Shown piece by piece: positions 8,014 to 15,675 of a stretch of DNA of 64,000 bases. The stretch's first letter is position 1. Each line of letters begins with the position of its first letter. A program made the position numbers and the translations under genes. Origin of the DNA: Flavobacterium franklandianum (GTDB taxonomy: Bacteria; Bacteroidota; Bacteroidia; Flavobacteriales; Flavobacteriaceae); assembly GCF_007097365.1 (NCBI RefSeq), contig NZ_VJZR01000003.1, forward strand, positions 124,001 to 188,000. The letters are read 5' to 3'. A model generated the notes under the pieces. The model saw only the letters and a list, made by a program, of their open reading frames with translations. It ran no database searches and was not told the origin of the DNA.

Positions 8014-9339
8014 TTATATTTTTGAAATATTGAAGGTTTGTGATAATTGTCCAGTTGTTGAAAGTAATTCGTAATATTTTTGAATAATATTGGCTCTTGC
8101 CAAAGCTTTATTGATTTTTGAACTCAGTTGTTCTACATCGGCTTCGAGTAAATCATTGGTGTTCGAAAGGCCGTTGTCGTATTTGTCTTTTACGATTCTA
8201 TAATTTTCTGCTGATTGAGTTGCTGCTTCTACATAAACTTCGTTTTGCTTTAAGGACAAATTATAGTCTTCAATGGCTTTTTTTACTTCAACTTTGATAT
8301 TATCGGTAAGGATTTCTTTGTAGTTTTTAGCTTCATTCGATTTGCTTTCGGCCATTTTTATGGTAGAATTGTTTTTTAGTATTCCACTCAAATCATAAGA
8401 AACACCAACTCCAAAATTGATCGCATTTTCAATAGTAATTATATTTTGTAATCCCAAAGAAGCATAGCCTCCCATAATCGTAACCGAAGGATAATAAGCT
8501 CCTTTTGCTAATTTCACTCCAGCTTCACTAGCTTTTTCTTGAAAACGAACTGCTTCTAAATCTTTTCTGTTGTCCAATGCCAGATTTTCATCTGTAGGAA
8601 TATTGTTAATTTGGAAATTGATAAAATCACTTTCGTTAATCTCTAAATTAGTTTCCATTGGCAATTTCAAAAGCGAAATCAAATAATAGTTGACCACATT
8701 CAAATTGTTGTTCATTTCGTCAATAGATAATTGTATTTTCGAAACTTGCAATTGTGATTTCAATAAGTCATTTCTTGGAATAATGCCGTTTTTTTCCATT
8801 TCGGTAAAATCCACCACACGTTGCTCGGCTTGTTTTTGATTGTCTTTCAACAATTCCAAAGTCTTTTGTGCTTTGTATAAACTTGCGTAATAATTGACCA
8901 CTCGCATCGCAATTTCCTCTTTGGTTTGCAAAGCTGTTGCTGTTTGGGCTTGGTACAAATTCTCCGAAATCTTGATGTTGTTTTGGATTTTGAAACCCGC
9001 AAAAACAGGGAGATTAGCACTCAATTGTCCAATCATCAGTTTATTTCCAGATGGGAATGGTGTTCCTGAACCATTAGTGCTAAATTTCATATCAATATTT
9101 GGTTCAATAAAATTTTGATATTGTCCTGAAAGTTTCAAATCGGGATATTGTGAGTTCTTTTTGGACTGCAATTCGTATTTCGATGAATTTACTTTGGAAT
9201 CGGCCAAGCTTACTTCGTTACTTTTTGACCAAGCCAAATGAATGGCTTGGTCAAGTGTTAAACTAGTACTTTCTTGCGCTTTTATAGAAGTGATTCCTAT
9301 TAAGTAAATCCCTATAAGTAAAAAATGATTAATTTTCAT
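8014..9339 (-). CDS. TolC family outer-membrane efflux channel
   Basis: The 441-residue protein has an N-terminal signal peptide (cleavage probably after KAQ) and two long coiled-coil repeats typical of outer membrane efflux proteins, with LTLDQAIHLAWSKSNEV at the start of the mature part and the matching DLEAVRFQEKASEAGVKLAKG repeat in the second half. It should form the outer-membrane duct of the tripartite pump. It overlaps the end of the tetR gene by 11 bases, indicating translational coupling. Confidence 0.9.
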   Translation of the reverse strand: MKINHFLLIGIYLIGITSIKAQESTSLTLDQAIHLAWSKSNEVSLADSKVNSSKYELQSKKNSQYPDLKLSGQYQNFIEPNIDMKFSTNGSGTPFPSGNKLMIGQLSANLPVFAGFKIQNNIKISENLYQAQTATALQTKEEIAMRVVNYYASLYKAQKTLELLKDNQKQAEQRVVDFTEMEKNGIIPRNDLLKSQLQVSKIQLSIDEMNNNLNVVNYYLISLLKLPMETNLEINESDFINFQINNIPTDENLALDNRKDLEAVRFQEKASEAGVKLAKGAYYPSVTIMGGYASLGLQNIITIENAINFGVGVSYDLSGILKNNSTIKMAESKSNEAKNYKEILTDNIKVEVKKAIEDYNLSLKQNEVYVEAATQSAENYRIVKDKYDNGLSNTNDLLEADVEQLSSKINKALARANIIQKYYELLSTTGQLSQTFNISKI

Positions 9340-9955
9340 ATATTAGGAGGGCTTTAATGGTTTGTTGAATGTGCTTTGTTAAGTCTGTTTTTACATAATT
9401 ATTGTAGGCTTCTTCGGTTTTCAAGTTTAAAATGTCTTCAAAAAAAGGTTTGTTCATCTGAAAATGAAAATAAGTTCCCAGAATAGTTGGCGTTAGCAGC
9501 TCAATAATGACGTCTTTCCTAAAAACACCTTTGGCTTGACCTTCTTTAATGATAAGTTCCAATGATTTTAAGTTTGACTTTTTTATTTCTAAAAATGACT
9601 CCAATTCCAAAACTTTCTTTTTTGAGGACAATTCAAAATGTAGAATGCGATAAATCCCCCTGTTGCAATTGAGTCGATTGATGTAAAGTTCAATCAGCTT
9701 GTTTACTTTTTCAAAAGGTTCCAGATTTTCTTCAATCAAATTGACCAACCGCTCTTTAAGTCCCGAGGTTTTGAATAAGACCAAGGATTCCAGTAGTTTT
9801 TCTTTGCTGCCAAAATAATACGAAACCATAGCCACGTTAATCTTCGCCACTTTTGAAATATCCCTAATCGAAGTTCCGTCAAATCCTTTCTCGGCAAATA
9901 GCGTTTCGGCTACTTCTAGAATCTGAATTTGTTTGTCGTTTAAATCGTTTTTCAA
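9329..9955 (-). CDS. TetR/AcrR family transcriptional repressor
   Basis: The protein (208 residues) has the TetR-type helix-turn-helix at residues 8-55: ILEVAETLFAEKGFDGTSIRDISKVAKIN followed by VAMVSYYFGSKEKLL. The C-terminal ligand-binding part is variable, as usual. No in-frame ATG exists near the N-terminus, so translation must start at TTG (9953-9955). It is the first gene of the efflux operon, and two palindromes lie directly over its promoter. Local autoregulation, released by a pump substrate, is therefore likely but inferred. Confidence 0.92.
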   Translation of the reverse strand: MKNDLNDKQIQILEVAETLFAEKGFDGTSIRDISKVAKINVAMVSYYFGSKEKLLESLVLFKTSGLKERLVNLIEENLEPFEKVNKLIELYINRLNCNRGIYRILHFELSSKKKVLELESFLEIKKSNLKSLELIIKEGQAKGVFRKDVIIELLTPTILGTYFHFQMNKPFFEDILNLKTEEAYNNYVKTDLTKHIQQTIKALLIYEN

Positions 9956-9977
9956 TGTTTTCTGATTTTTAAAATGC

Positions 9978-10008
9978 CAAAATTAAACAACCGTTTAATT
10001 TAAACAAC
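9978..10008 (-). promoter_or_regulatory. Promoter of the tetR-efflux operon
   Basis: On the minus strand a TTG -33 core (10005-10007) is followed after 19 bases by TAATTTTG (9978-9985), a perfect -7 box. The -7 box ends about 22 bases before the TTG start codon. Confidence 0.6.
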
Positions 10009-10014
10009 TGTTTA
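9984..10014. promoter_or_regulatory. Two tandem TetR operator palindromes
   Basis: Two similar palindromes, TAAACAACCGTTTA (9984-9997) and TAAACAACTGTTTA (10001-10014), lie 17 bases apart, about one and a half helical turns. They cover the spacer and both edges of the operon promoter, the expected position for repression by the adjacent TetR protein. Confidence 0.65.
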
Positions 10015-10204
10015 GTTTTTGTTTAACATTTATTTAACATTTATTTAACAATTTTAAAAAGCGATTTCGTTGATAAAAATAGGATTGATGTTTGAATTTA
10101 TCCAAAATTTATTTCGTAAAACAAGAAATTTTTTGAGTAAATCCACACCTAAAATTATATTGCCCTTCACAAATTAAAAACTTAACAAGTTTAAAAAAGA
10201 ATTA

Positions 10205-10548
10205 ATTTATTTATTTAGCTACGTTAGGTCCCTTTTTTTGTTTTTCAACTGCTAATGCGCAAATTAATTTTGGAGTAAAAGCCTTGGGTGCCGTTCAAAA
10301 AGGAATAGCAGGACTTGCTTTTAGCGATGCACAAGCGGCTCAATTATTGCTAAAATGGATATGATGTAAATGCTGTAGAATCGGTCTTTACTATTTTGGC
10401 AAAAATAAGCAAAGGAACATAAATAGATTTTTTAACAAAAATGATAAGTTCGCATCCAGATTCACAAGAAAGAGCTGATAATGCTAAGAAAACAGCTGAG
10501 AAGGATGGGGTTTATAAACTGATGTTCATCAAAAACCAGTTGTGGTAA
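10205..10548 (+). pseudogene. Remnant of a secreted M48 family metallopeptidase
   Basis: Frame 1 from about 10205 reads a signal-like segment then NAQINFGVKALGAVQKG and FSDAQAAQLLLK, which ends in a stop at 10362. In the next frame it continues NGYDVNAVESVFTILAKISKGT, a stop, then IDFLTKMISSHPDSQERADN and AKKTAEKDGVYK. The SHP..ERADNAK segment and the GYD..AV helix match the C-terminal part of M48 peptidases. The catalytic HExxH region is absent, so an internal deletion joined the two ends, followed by a frameshift and stops. There is no start codon in a good position. Confidence 0.6.
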
Positions 10549-10618
10549 GCCAAAAACAACTGCTAAAATACGACCACCAAAAATAAAAATAATTTAATTT
10601 CAATTGCAGTTTATACAA

Positions 10619-10655
10619 ATGAAGCAGAACCTGAAAGTTCTGCTTCATTGTTTTT
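10619..10655. terminator. Bidirectional terminator
   Basis: A perfect 12-bp stem (ATGAAGCAGAAC with GTTCTGCTTCAT) and a 6-base loop are followed by a short T-rich run. It sits between the decayed peptidase gene and the convergent tonB gene. Confidence 0.65.
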
Positions 10656-10669
10656 ATGTATTTAATAAT

Positions 10670-11482
10670 TTAATTCATTTGAACGGTTATTGGCAAATTG
10701 TAAGCCGTGCGAACGGCTTTTGAACCAATCATTCCTGGAGACCATTTGGTTTTCAAGGATTTCAAAACTCGAAGGGCTTCTCTTCCCAAACCATAACCTG
10801 GATCTCGTACTACTTTGATATCGGTCATACTTCCGTCTCTTTCGATAACGAAAGACACATAAACTCTGAAAGTATTGATGGCATCAATTTCAGGTTTTTC
10901 GAAATTATTGCCTACATAACTGTAGAATTTATTGATTCCCCCCGGAAACTCAGGCATTTTGTCTAAAATTGCTGTGTTTACGACGGTCTTTCCATAATCG
11001 ACTGCAGCTGGTATTTCAGTTCCAGTTCCTGGAGTGGATGGATTTAGGTCTGTTGTTCCTGTTCCCTCTGAAATTACAGCAGTCGCATTATTGTTTTCTA
11101 CGTTTGTGGCAATGTTTGAATTTGCATCTAGCGGATGCACAATTACTGGATTTGTGAGTTGGTCTTTCACAATGGTAGCTTCGGTTGTTTGGCTTTGTAT
11201 ATTGGGTAGCACCGGTTTTTCTACTTGTTGAATATAAATGTCAGTGACTTCGAGAGGTTCTGACCATTCTGGCAAGGTAATTTGGGGTACAACACTAGTG
11301 TTAAAATGACTTATAATTGTAGCAATACCACCTATGGAAGCCACAAACAACAATCCCATAAATAGGGCAGTCAAGGAGCTTTTGACACTGTCACGGCGCA
11401 ATTGATAAGCACCGTACTCTTGGTTTCTGTTTTCGAAAATAAGATCGATCCAGCGGGTTTCGTAAATACTTAATCTAGACAT
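10670..11482 (-). CDS. tonB: Energy transducer TonB
   Basis: This 270-residue protein has a short cytoplasmic N-terminus (RWIDLIFENRNQEYGAYQLRR), one membrane helix (about 35-58) and a long low-complexity periplasmic linker rich in Thr, Asn and Pro (about 70-165). A C-terminal TonB domain (about 180-270) follows, with FRVYVSFVIERDGSMTDIKV and the LPITVQMN end. It should carry proton-motive energy from ExbB/ExbD to outer-membrane TonB-dependent receptors such as those at 40321 and 63282. No exb genes lie in the window. Confidence 0.9.
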   Translation of the reverse strand: MSRLSIYETRWIDLIFENRNQEYGAYQLRRDSVKSSLTALFMGLLFVASIGGIATIISHFNTSVVPQITLPEWSEPLEVTDIYIQQVEKPVLPNIQSQTTEATIVKDQLTNPVIVHPLDANSNIATNVENNNATAVISEGTGTTDLNPSTPGTGTEIPAAVDYGKTVVNTAILDKMPEFPGGINKFYSYVGNNFEKPEIDAINTFRVYVSFVIERDGSMTDIKVVRDPGYGLGREALRVLKSLKTKWSPGMIGSKAVRTAYNLPITVQMN

Positions 11483-12009
11483 AATAATGGTTTTAACGGT
11501 TAAGTATTTATCAAGTCATAAGTAGTATCTTTTAACATATAACGTAAAATATATTCGATGTAATATATAAAATGTTGATTATTTATAAATTGTTTTAACA
11601 AGAAGAATAGGTGTCAATGTTTTCGGGGTTTGCGGTGATGATTGAACTCTATTTGTCATTTCGACGAAGGAGAAATCACATATCTAGAGCAATAATTTTG
11701 AGCAACAAATGTGAGCAACAAATGTGAGCAACAAATGTGATTTCTCTTTCGTCGAAATGACAAAACCATTGTGGATTTATTATTTATTAAGATTTTTTTT
11801 GCTTGAATAGTAACCCAGGATTTCAAGGACGGTTTGTTTTATGGAAGACTTCAGTTAGCTTTTATTAGCGTTAGTTGTCTTGTATTAAAGAGGTATCCGA
11901 ACTTTTTCTATTTCCATTTTTATTTCCAAATTAAAAGCAACTTAGCGGCTTTTTTGTAACAAAAGCTAACTTCTAAGGTTATATGTTTATAACTATAAAA
12001 TTTTGTAAA
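11483..12009. other. Long non-coding stretch with an inverted repeat
   Basis: No gene is visible here. The main feature is the inverted repeat at 11652-11764. The part nearest tonB (11483-11640) is AT-rich and probably holds its promoter, though no perfect -7 box was found. Confidence 0.4.
11652..11764. repeat. Inverted-repeat element with internal 13-bp tandem repeats
   Basis: Two 30-base arms (11652-11681 and 11735-11764; core GTCATTTCGACGAAGGAGAA) are reverse complements with one mismatch. Between them lie three exact tandem copies of TGAGCAACAAATG (11699-11737). The arm sequence resembles a repeat that I recall as dispersed in Flavobacteriales. No gene is enclosed. Confidence 0.7.
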
Positions 12010-12144
12010 ATGGAAAAATTAGATTTTGTTGGAATAATTGGCTCAATTGCTACAATCGTTCAATTATTTAGAACGTTCAAAAAGAAAATAACAAAACCAT
12101 CAACAAAAAGTTCGGGTTGCGATTTAACAAGAGGTAGATATTAA
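12010..12144 (+). CDS. Possible 44-residue small protein
   Basis: A short open frame starts ATG at 12010 and encodes a peptide beginning MEKLDFVGIIGSIATIVQLF, followed by a basic stretch (RTFKKKITK) and a polar tail. The hydrophobic-then-basic pattern could be a small membrane-associated peptide. It stands alone in a decayed region. No family is recognised; it may be chance or a gene fragment. Confidence 0.3.
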   Translation: MEKLDFVGIIGSIATIVQLFRTFKKKITKPSTKSSGCDLTRGRY

Positions 12145-12204
12145 GTGAATTAAAAAAAACTAAAATATTTTTCGATTTATTTTTTATTGTTAAATCCGCC
12201 AAAA

Positions 12205-12480
12205 CTACCGCTTATCCTGAATGATTTCTGCCAATAATTTCTTGTTGCGAAGCAGTTTTATTTTCACATATCTGTGTGGTTTGTCAATTTTGTTGTCAAT
12301 TTCTTGATAGCTCATTTCCTGAAAAATAACGCAGTTGAATTACTTCCTGATAATACGGTTTGATTTCCTTGATGAATTGCAGCAATTGCGAAAGATTTGT
12401 TCGGTTATCAATTCGTCTTCTGCCGATGGAGTGGTGTCGGCAATGTTGTAGGCTTACTGGTTTTCGTCGTCGGTAATTTC
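12205..12480 (-). pseudogene. Remnant of a sigma-70 family RNA polymerase sigma factor
   Basis: On the minus strand three frames read EITDDENQ, stop, AYNIADTTPSAEDELITEQ; then NLSQLLQFIKEIKPYYQEVI and QLRY; then FQEMSYQEIDNKIDKPHRYV and KIKLLRNKKLLAEIIQDKR, then stop at 12205. The last part is a region 4 helix-turn-helix of a sigma factor, with the EMSYQEI motif. One internal stop and two frameshifts, and no upstream start or region 2, mark it as a decayed C-terminal fragment. Confidence 0.65.
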
Positions 12481-12482
12481 AT

Positions 12483-12523
12483 AAAAAAAGCCAAGAAAAA
12501 ATTTATTTTTCTTGGCTTTTTTT
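12483..12523 (-). terminator. Terminator of the 489-residue conserved gene
   Basis: An 18-bp perfect stem (AAAAAAAGCCAAGAAAAA with its complement) and a 5-base loop, with a U run on the minus strand, follow the stop codon at 12531. Confidence 0.7.
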
Positions 12524-12530
12524 ATGTTAC

Positions 12531-14000
12531 TTATTGACTATTTTTTTCTAAAAGTACATTTGGATCATATCCAAAGAGTTTCTTTTTCTTAATGATTGTT
12601 GCAACACCAGTAGGTAACATTGATTCCCACCCCGGTTTGCTTTGGCCAATCATTTTTAAAACTTCACGAGAAAAGACCTCTAAATTTTTAGGATTATAGT
12701 TTTCAATATCAACAACCTTTCCGTTGAATTTAAAGAATTTATACAATTCTTTTATTCGAGGATGTATTTTCAATGTTTCAGAATTTGTAATTATACCATT
12801 TTCGTCCAACATAGGATACAAATACACTTTCAAATCCCTATAGAATAACTTTCCAAAAGCCTCTAAGATACCACCACTCAAGTGGCGATAGTATTTTTCG
12901 TCAAAAATTTCTATCAAATTATTAACCCCCATTGCCAATCCCATTCTGGCTTTGGTGTATTTAGCAAAATATTCGACCACTCTATAATATTCCTGAAAAT
13001 TAGAAATCATTACTGTTTGACCCAAAGAACAAAGTAATTGAGCTCGATCCATAAAGTCTTTTTCGTCAATCTCACCATCGGAACGCAAATTAGACAAAGT
13101 GATTTCAAAGATAACCAAAGTGTTTTCTCGACTCACTTTTAGCTCATTTTGAAACATTTTTAGCGATTCCTCATATATATCCATATTCACCTTTGTGACA
13201 GGACGAAAACTTCCTCGTATGGCAAGAATGTTTTTTTTGTACAAAATGGCAGCGGGAAGTATATTTTTACCTTCTGGATCAAATATCACAGCATCAGTCA
13301 TGCCGTTTTTAACCAATTGCAAACTCATCAAACGGTTGTCAACATTCGCAAAACGGGGTCCAGAAAAGTTAATGGTGTCTATCTCAAGTTGATCTTTGTC
13401 AAGGTGATCGTATAAATAGCGCAATAAATGTTTGGGATTATTGTATTTATAAAAGGCACCATAAATTAGGTTTACTCCTAGAATACCAAGGGTTTCTTGT
13501 TGCAAACGAACATCGGTTTCCTTAAATCGAATGTGAATAATGATCTCATTGTATTCTTCTTCAGGCTCTAATTGATATTTTATACCAACCCAGCCATGTC
13601 CTTTGAATTGTTTGGCGAAATCAATAGTAGCAACTGTATTTGCAAAACTGAAAAAGATTTTATTGGGATGTTTCTTTCGGCTTAATCGTTTTTCAATTAG
13701 ACCCGCTTCGTGAGTAAGAATTTTTTTCAAACGGCTCTCAGTAACATAACGACCGTCTTCTTCGACTCCGTATATGGCATCACTAAAATCTTTGTCATAA
13801 GCCGACATTGCTTTTGCAATTGTTCCAGACGAACCTCCTGCTCTAAAGAAATGCCTAACAGTTTCTTGTCCAGCACCAATTTCAGAAAAAGTCCCGTAGA
13901 TATTTTCGTTCAAATTGATACGAAGGGCTTTGTCTTTTAAAGAAGGAATTTGTTCGATGACTTTGTCACCTTTCAACTTAATTTCGGTGTCTCTTTTCAT
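12531..14000 (-). CDS. Conserved protein of unknown function, about 490 residues
   Basis: I do not recognise a functional family. It resembles a protein conserved across Bacteroidota that is often given misleading names. It is soluble, without signal peptide or membrane segment. Regions such as GAGQETVRHFFRAGGSSGTIAKAMSAYDK, a nucleotidyltransferase-like stretch (about 110-330) and RMGLAMGVNNLIEIFDEKYY look well folded. The start is taken at 14000 (MKRDTEIKLKGDK, 489 residues). A perfect TAnnTTTG box lies 21 bases upstream of it, so the upstream in-frame start at 14045 would be outside the transcript. Confidence 0.75.
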   Translation of the reverse strand: MKRDTEIKLKGDKVIEQIPSLKDKALRINLNENIYGTFSEIGAGQETVRHFFRAGGSSGTIAKAMSAYDKDFSDAIYGVEEDGRYVTESRLKKILTHEAGLIEKRLSRKKHPNKIFFSFANTVATIDFAKQFKGHGWVGIKYQLEPEEEYNEIIIHIRFKETDVRLQQETLGILGVNLIYGAFYKYNNPKHLLRYLYDHLDKDQLEIDTINFSGPRFANVDNRLMSLQLVKNGMTDAVIFDPEGKNILPAAILYKKNILAIRGSFRPVTKVNMDIYEESLKMFQNELKVSRENTLVIFEITLSNLRSDGEIDEKDFMDRAQLLCSLGQTVMISNFQEYYRVVEYFAKYTKARMGLAMGVNNLIEIFDEKYYRHLSGGILEAFGKLFYRDLKVYLYPMLDENGIITNSETLKIHPRIKELYKFFKFNGKVVDIENYNPKNLEVFSREVLKMIGQSKPGWESMLPTGVATIIKKKKLFGYDPNVLLEKNSQ

Positions 14001-14021
14001 AAAGAAATCGCTGTTTTGGTG

Positions 14022-14029
14022 CAAAGTTA
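14022..14029 (-). promoter_or_regulatory. -7 promoter box of the 489-residue conserved gene
   Basis: Read on the minus strand this is TAACTTTG, a perfect TAnnTTTG box 21 bases before the ATG at 14000. It is divergent from the box at 14064. Confidence 0.55.
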
Positions 14030-14063
14030 GTAAAAAATGTTTCAAATTGTAGAGATTTATTGC

Positions 14064-14071
14064 TATTTTTG
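14064..14071 (+). promoter_or_regulatory. -7 promoter box of the MBL-fold hydrolase gene
   Basis: TATTTTTG fits TAnnTTTG and ends 25 bases before the ATG at 14097. It rules out the upstream in-frame ATG at 14037 as the natural start. Confidence 0.55.
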
Positions 14072-14096
14072 TATAATAATTAACAACTGTTCGAAA

Positions 14097-14861
14097 ATGA
14101 ATTTGTATTTTTTAGGAACTGGTACTTCACAAGGAATTCCTGTTATTGGAAGCAATCATTCGGTTTGTCAGAGTACTGATTCTAAAGATGAAAGGCTACG
14201 GGTTTCGGTATGGGTTCATTGGGAGAATCATTCTTTTGTTATAGATTGTGGTCCGGACTTTAGACAACAAATGCTAAAATCAAATTGTCAAAAAGTGGAT
14301 GGAATTCTTTATACTCACGAACATTCCGATCATACTGCTGGATTAGACGACATTCGCCCCTTTTTTTTTAAACAAGGAGCTATTTCTATTTATAGTCATC
14401 AACGTGTCATCGAAAATTTGAAAAAACGATTTGATTATATTTTTGAAACTGAAAATAAATATCCCGGAGCACCTTCTGTAAAACCAGTTGAGGTAGTCAA
14501 TAATCAACCTTTTCCTATTGGAAATAAAACGGCAATTCCCATCAATGTAATGCACGGAAATCTTCAAGTTTTTGGGTACAGAATTGATGATTTTGCCTAT
14601 TTGACTGATGTAAAAACAATTGACGAAAGTGAAATAGATAAATTAAAAAATCTGAAAGTGCTAGTTGTAAATGCCTTACGAGAAGAGCCGCACAATACAC
14701 ATTTTAATTTACAAGAAGCCTTGGACTTTATCGCTTTAATAAAACCCCAAAAAGCATATCTTACTCACATTAGCCATATTATGGGTTTTCATGAAGAAGT
14801 ACAACAAAAACTTCCGAAAAACGTTTATTTGGCTTACGATAATTTAGAAATTACTATTTAA
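14097..14861 (+). CDS. MBL-fold metallohydrolase (PhnP-like)
   Basis: With the start at 14097 (MNLYFLGTGTSQG) the protein has 254 residues. The zinc-binding HxHxDH motif is THEHSDH at residues 73-79, preceded by VIDCGPDFRQQM and followed by late histidines in MHGN and THISH. This places it with the RNase Z/PhnP-like phosphodiesterase branch of the metallo-beta-lactamase fold, acting in the cytoplasm. The substrate is unknown. It is followed after 12 bases by a small membrane-anchored gene, probably in one transcript. Confidence 0.88.
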   Translation: MNLYFLGTGTSQGIPVIGSNHSVCQSTDSKDERLRVSVWVHWENHSFVIDCGPDFRQQMLKSNCQKVDGILYTHEHSDHTAGLDDIRPFFFKQGAISIYSHQRVIENLKKRFDYIFETENKYPGAPSVKPVEVVNNQPFPIGNKTAIPINVMHGNLQVFGYRIDDFAYLTDVKTIDESEIDKLKNLKVLVVNALREEPHNTHFNLQEALDFIALIKPQKAYLTHISHIMGFHEEVQQKLPKNVYLAYDNLEITI

Positions 14862-14873
14862 TATTAGCTCGAA

Positions 14874-15374
14874 ATGAAAAACTCATTATTACTTTATCTT
14901 ATTATTATTGTTTTGCTTTTGAACGTTTTTACCTATATGTATTTTAGCAAACAACTGACTTTTGTAAAAGATAAATTTGCCAAAACGGAAGTGAAATTGA
15001 AAAAAGATTTAGAGGCTGTCAATACCAAACTGGTCGATGCCAACTATTTTTCTTTGAAAAAAAATGAAAATGCACAGAATTATTTCAACCCTGACAATGC
15101 CACCAAAACGATTCAAGTCGAAATGCTAATTCCTGTAGTTACCGAAAAACTAATGGATTTAAATGCCAATCCAAAGGGAAATCCCTACATTGGTCAAGAT
15201 CAAATTGGGGTCAATAAATTCATCATTAATAAAGTACGAATCTTGAATCACCGATGGATTATTGCCGATTTTAGCGACGGAGAATATTGGGGAGAAGTGT
15301 TGATAAAGTATTTTGTCAATGAGGATGAATCGGTTTCGTTTGAAACATTTCAATCTTTGTTGTACCAGAAATAG
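14874..15374 (+). CDS. Conserved membrane-anchored protein
   Basis: The 166-residue protein has one N-terminal membrane helix (about 4-24), a short charged coiled coil (about 30-52) and a compact alpha/beta C-terminal part containing NHRWIIADFSDGEYWGEVLIKYF. No family with a known function is recognised. It is probably anchored in the inner membrane facing the periplasm. Its position 12 bases after the MBL-fold gene suggests co-expression. Confidence 0.7.
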   Translation: MKNSLLLYLIIIVLLLNVFTYMYFSKQLTFVKDKFAKTEVKLKKDLEAVNTKLVDANYFSLKKNENAQNYFNPDNATKTIQVEMLIPVVTEKLMDLNANPKGNPYIGQDQIGVNKFIINKVRILNHRWIIADFSDGEYWGEVLIKYFVNEDESVSFETFQSLLYQK

Positions 15375-15386
15375 TGTTGAGATTTT

Positions 15387-15440
15387 AGATTTCAGATTTC
15401 AGATTTCAGATTTCAGATTTCAGATTTCAGATTTCAGATT
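15387..15440. repeat. Heptad tandem repeat AGATTTC
   Basis: Seven exact copies of AGATTTC (15387-15435) and five bases of an eighth follow the stop codon of the membrane-anchored protein gene. Confidence 0.9.
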
Positions 15441-15464
15441 AAGAATGTTAAACATCTTTGTATA

Positions 15465-15511
15465 AAAAAAACGAAAATACCAAGAAACTATTAATGCGTT
15501 TTCGTTTTTTT
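15465..15511 (+). terminator. Terminator of the MBL-hydrolase transcript
   Basis: A 13-bp perfect stem (AAAAAAACGAAAA with TTTTCGTTTTTTT) encloses a 21-base loop and ends in a T run. It lies between two heptad tandem repeats. Confidence 0.6.
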
Positions 15512-15672
15512 GCTAACTGCTAACTGCTAACTGCTAACTGCTAACTGCTAACTGCTAACTGCTAACTGCTAACTGCTAACTGCTAACTGCTAACTGCTAA
15601 CTGCTAACTGCTAACTGCTAACTGCTAACTGCTAACTGCTAACTGCTAACTGCTAACTGCTAACTGCTAACT
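15512..15672. repeat. Heptad tandem repeat GCTAACT, 23 copies
   Basis: Twenty-three perfect copies of GCTAACT fill 161 bases, ending four bases before the stop codon of the esterase gene at 15676. Perfect copies mean recent expansion or ongoing slippage. Confidence 0.95.
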
Positions 15673-15675
15673 TCC

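Noticed and set aside
14037..14096. Longer N-terminus for the MBL-fold protein
   Set aside because: The extension is upstream of a perfect -7 box and lacks family conservation; MNLYFLGTGTSQG at 14097 is the natural start.
15512..15672. Regular repeat that could be taken for a CRISPR array
   Set aside because: The units are directly adjacent 7-mers with no spacers and no cas genes are near.
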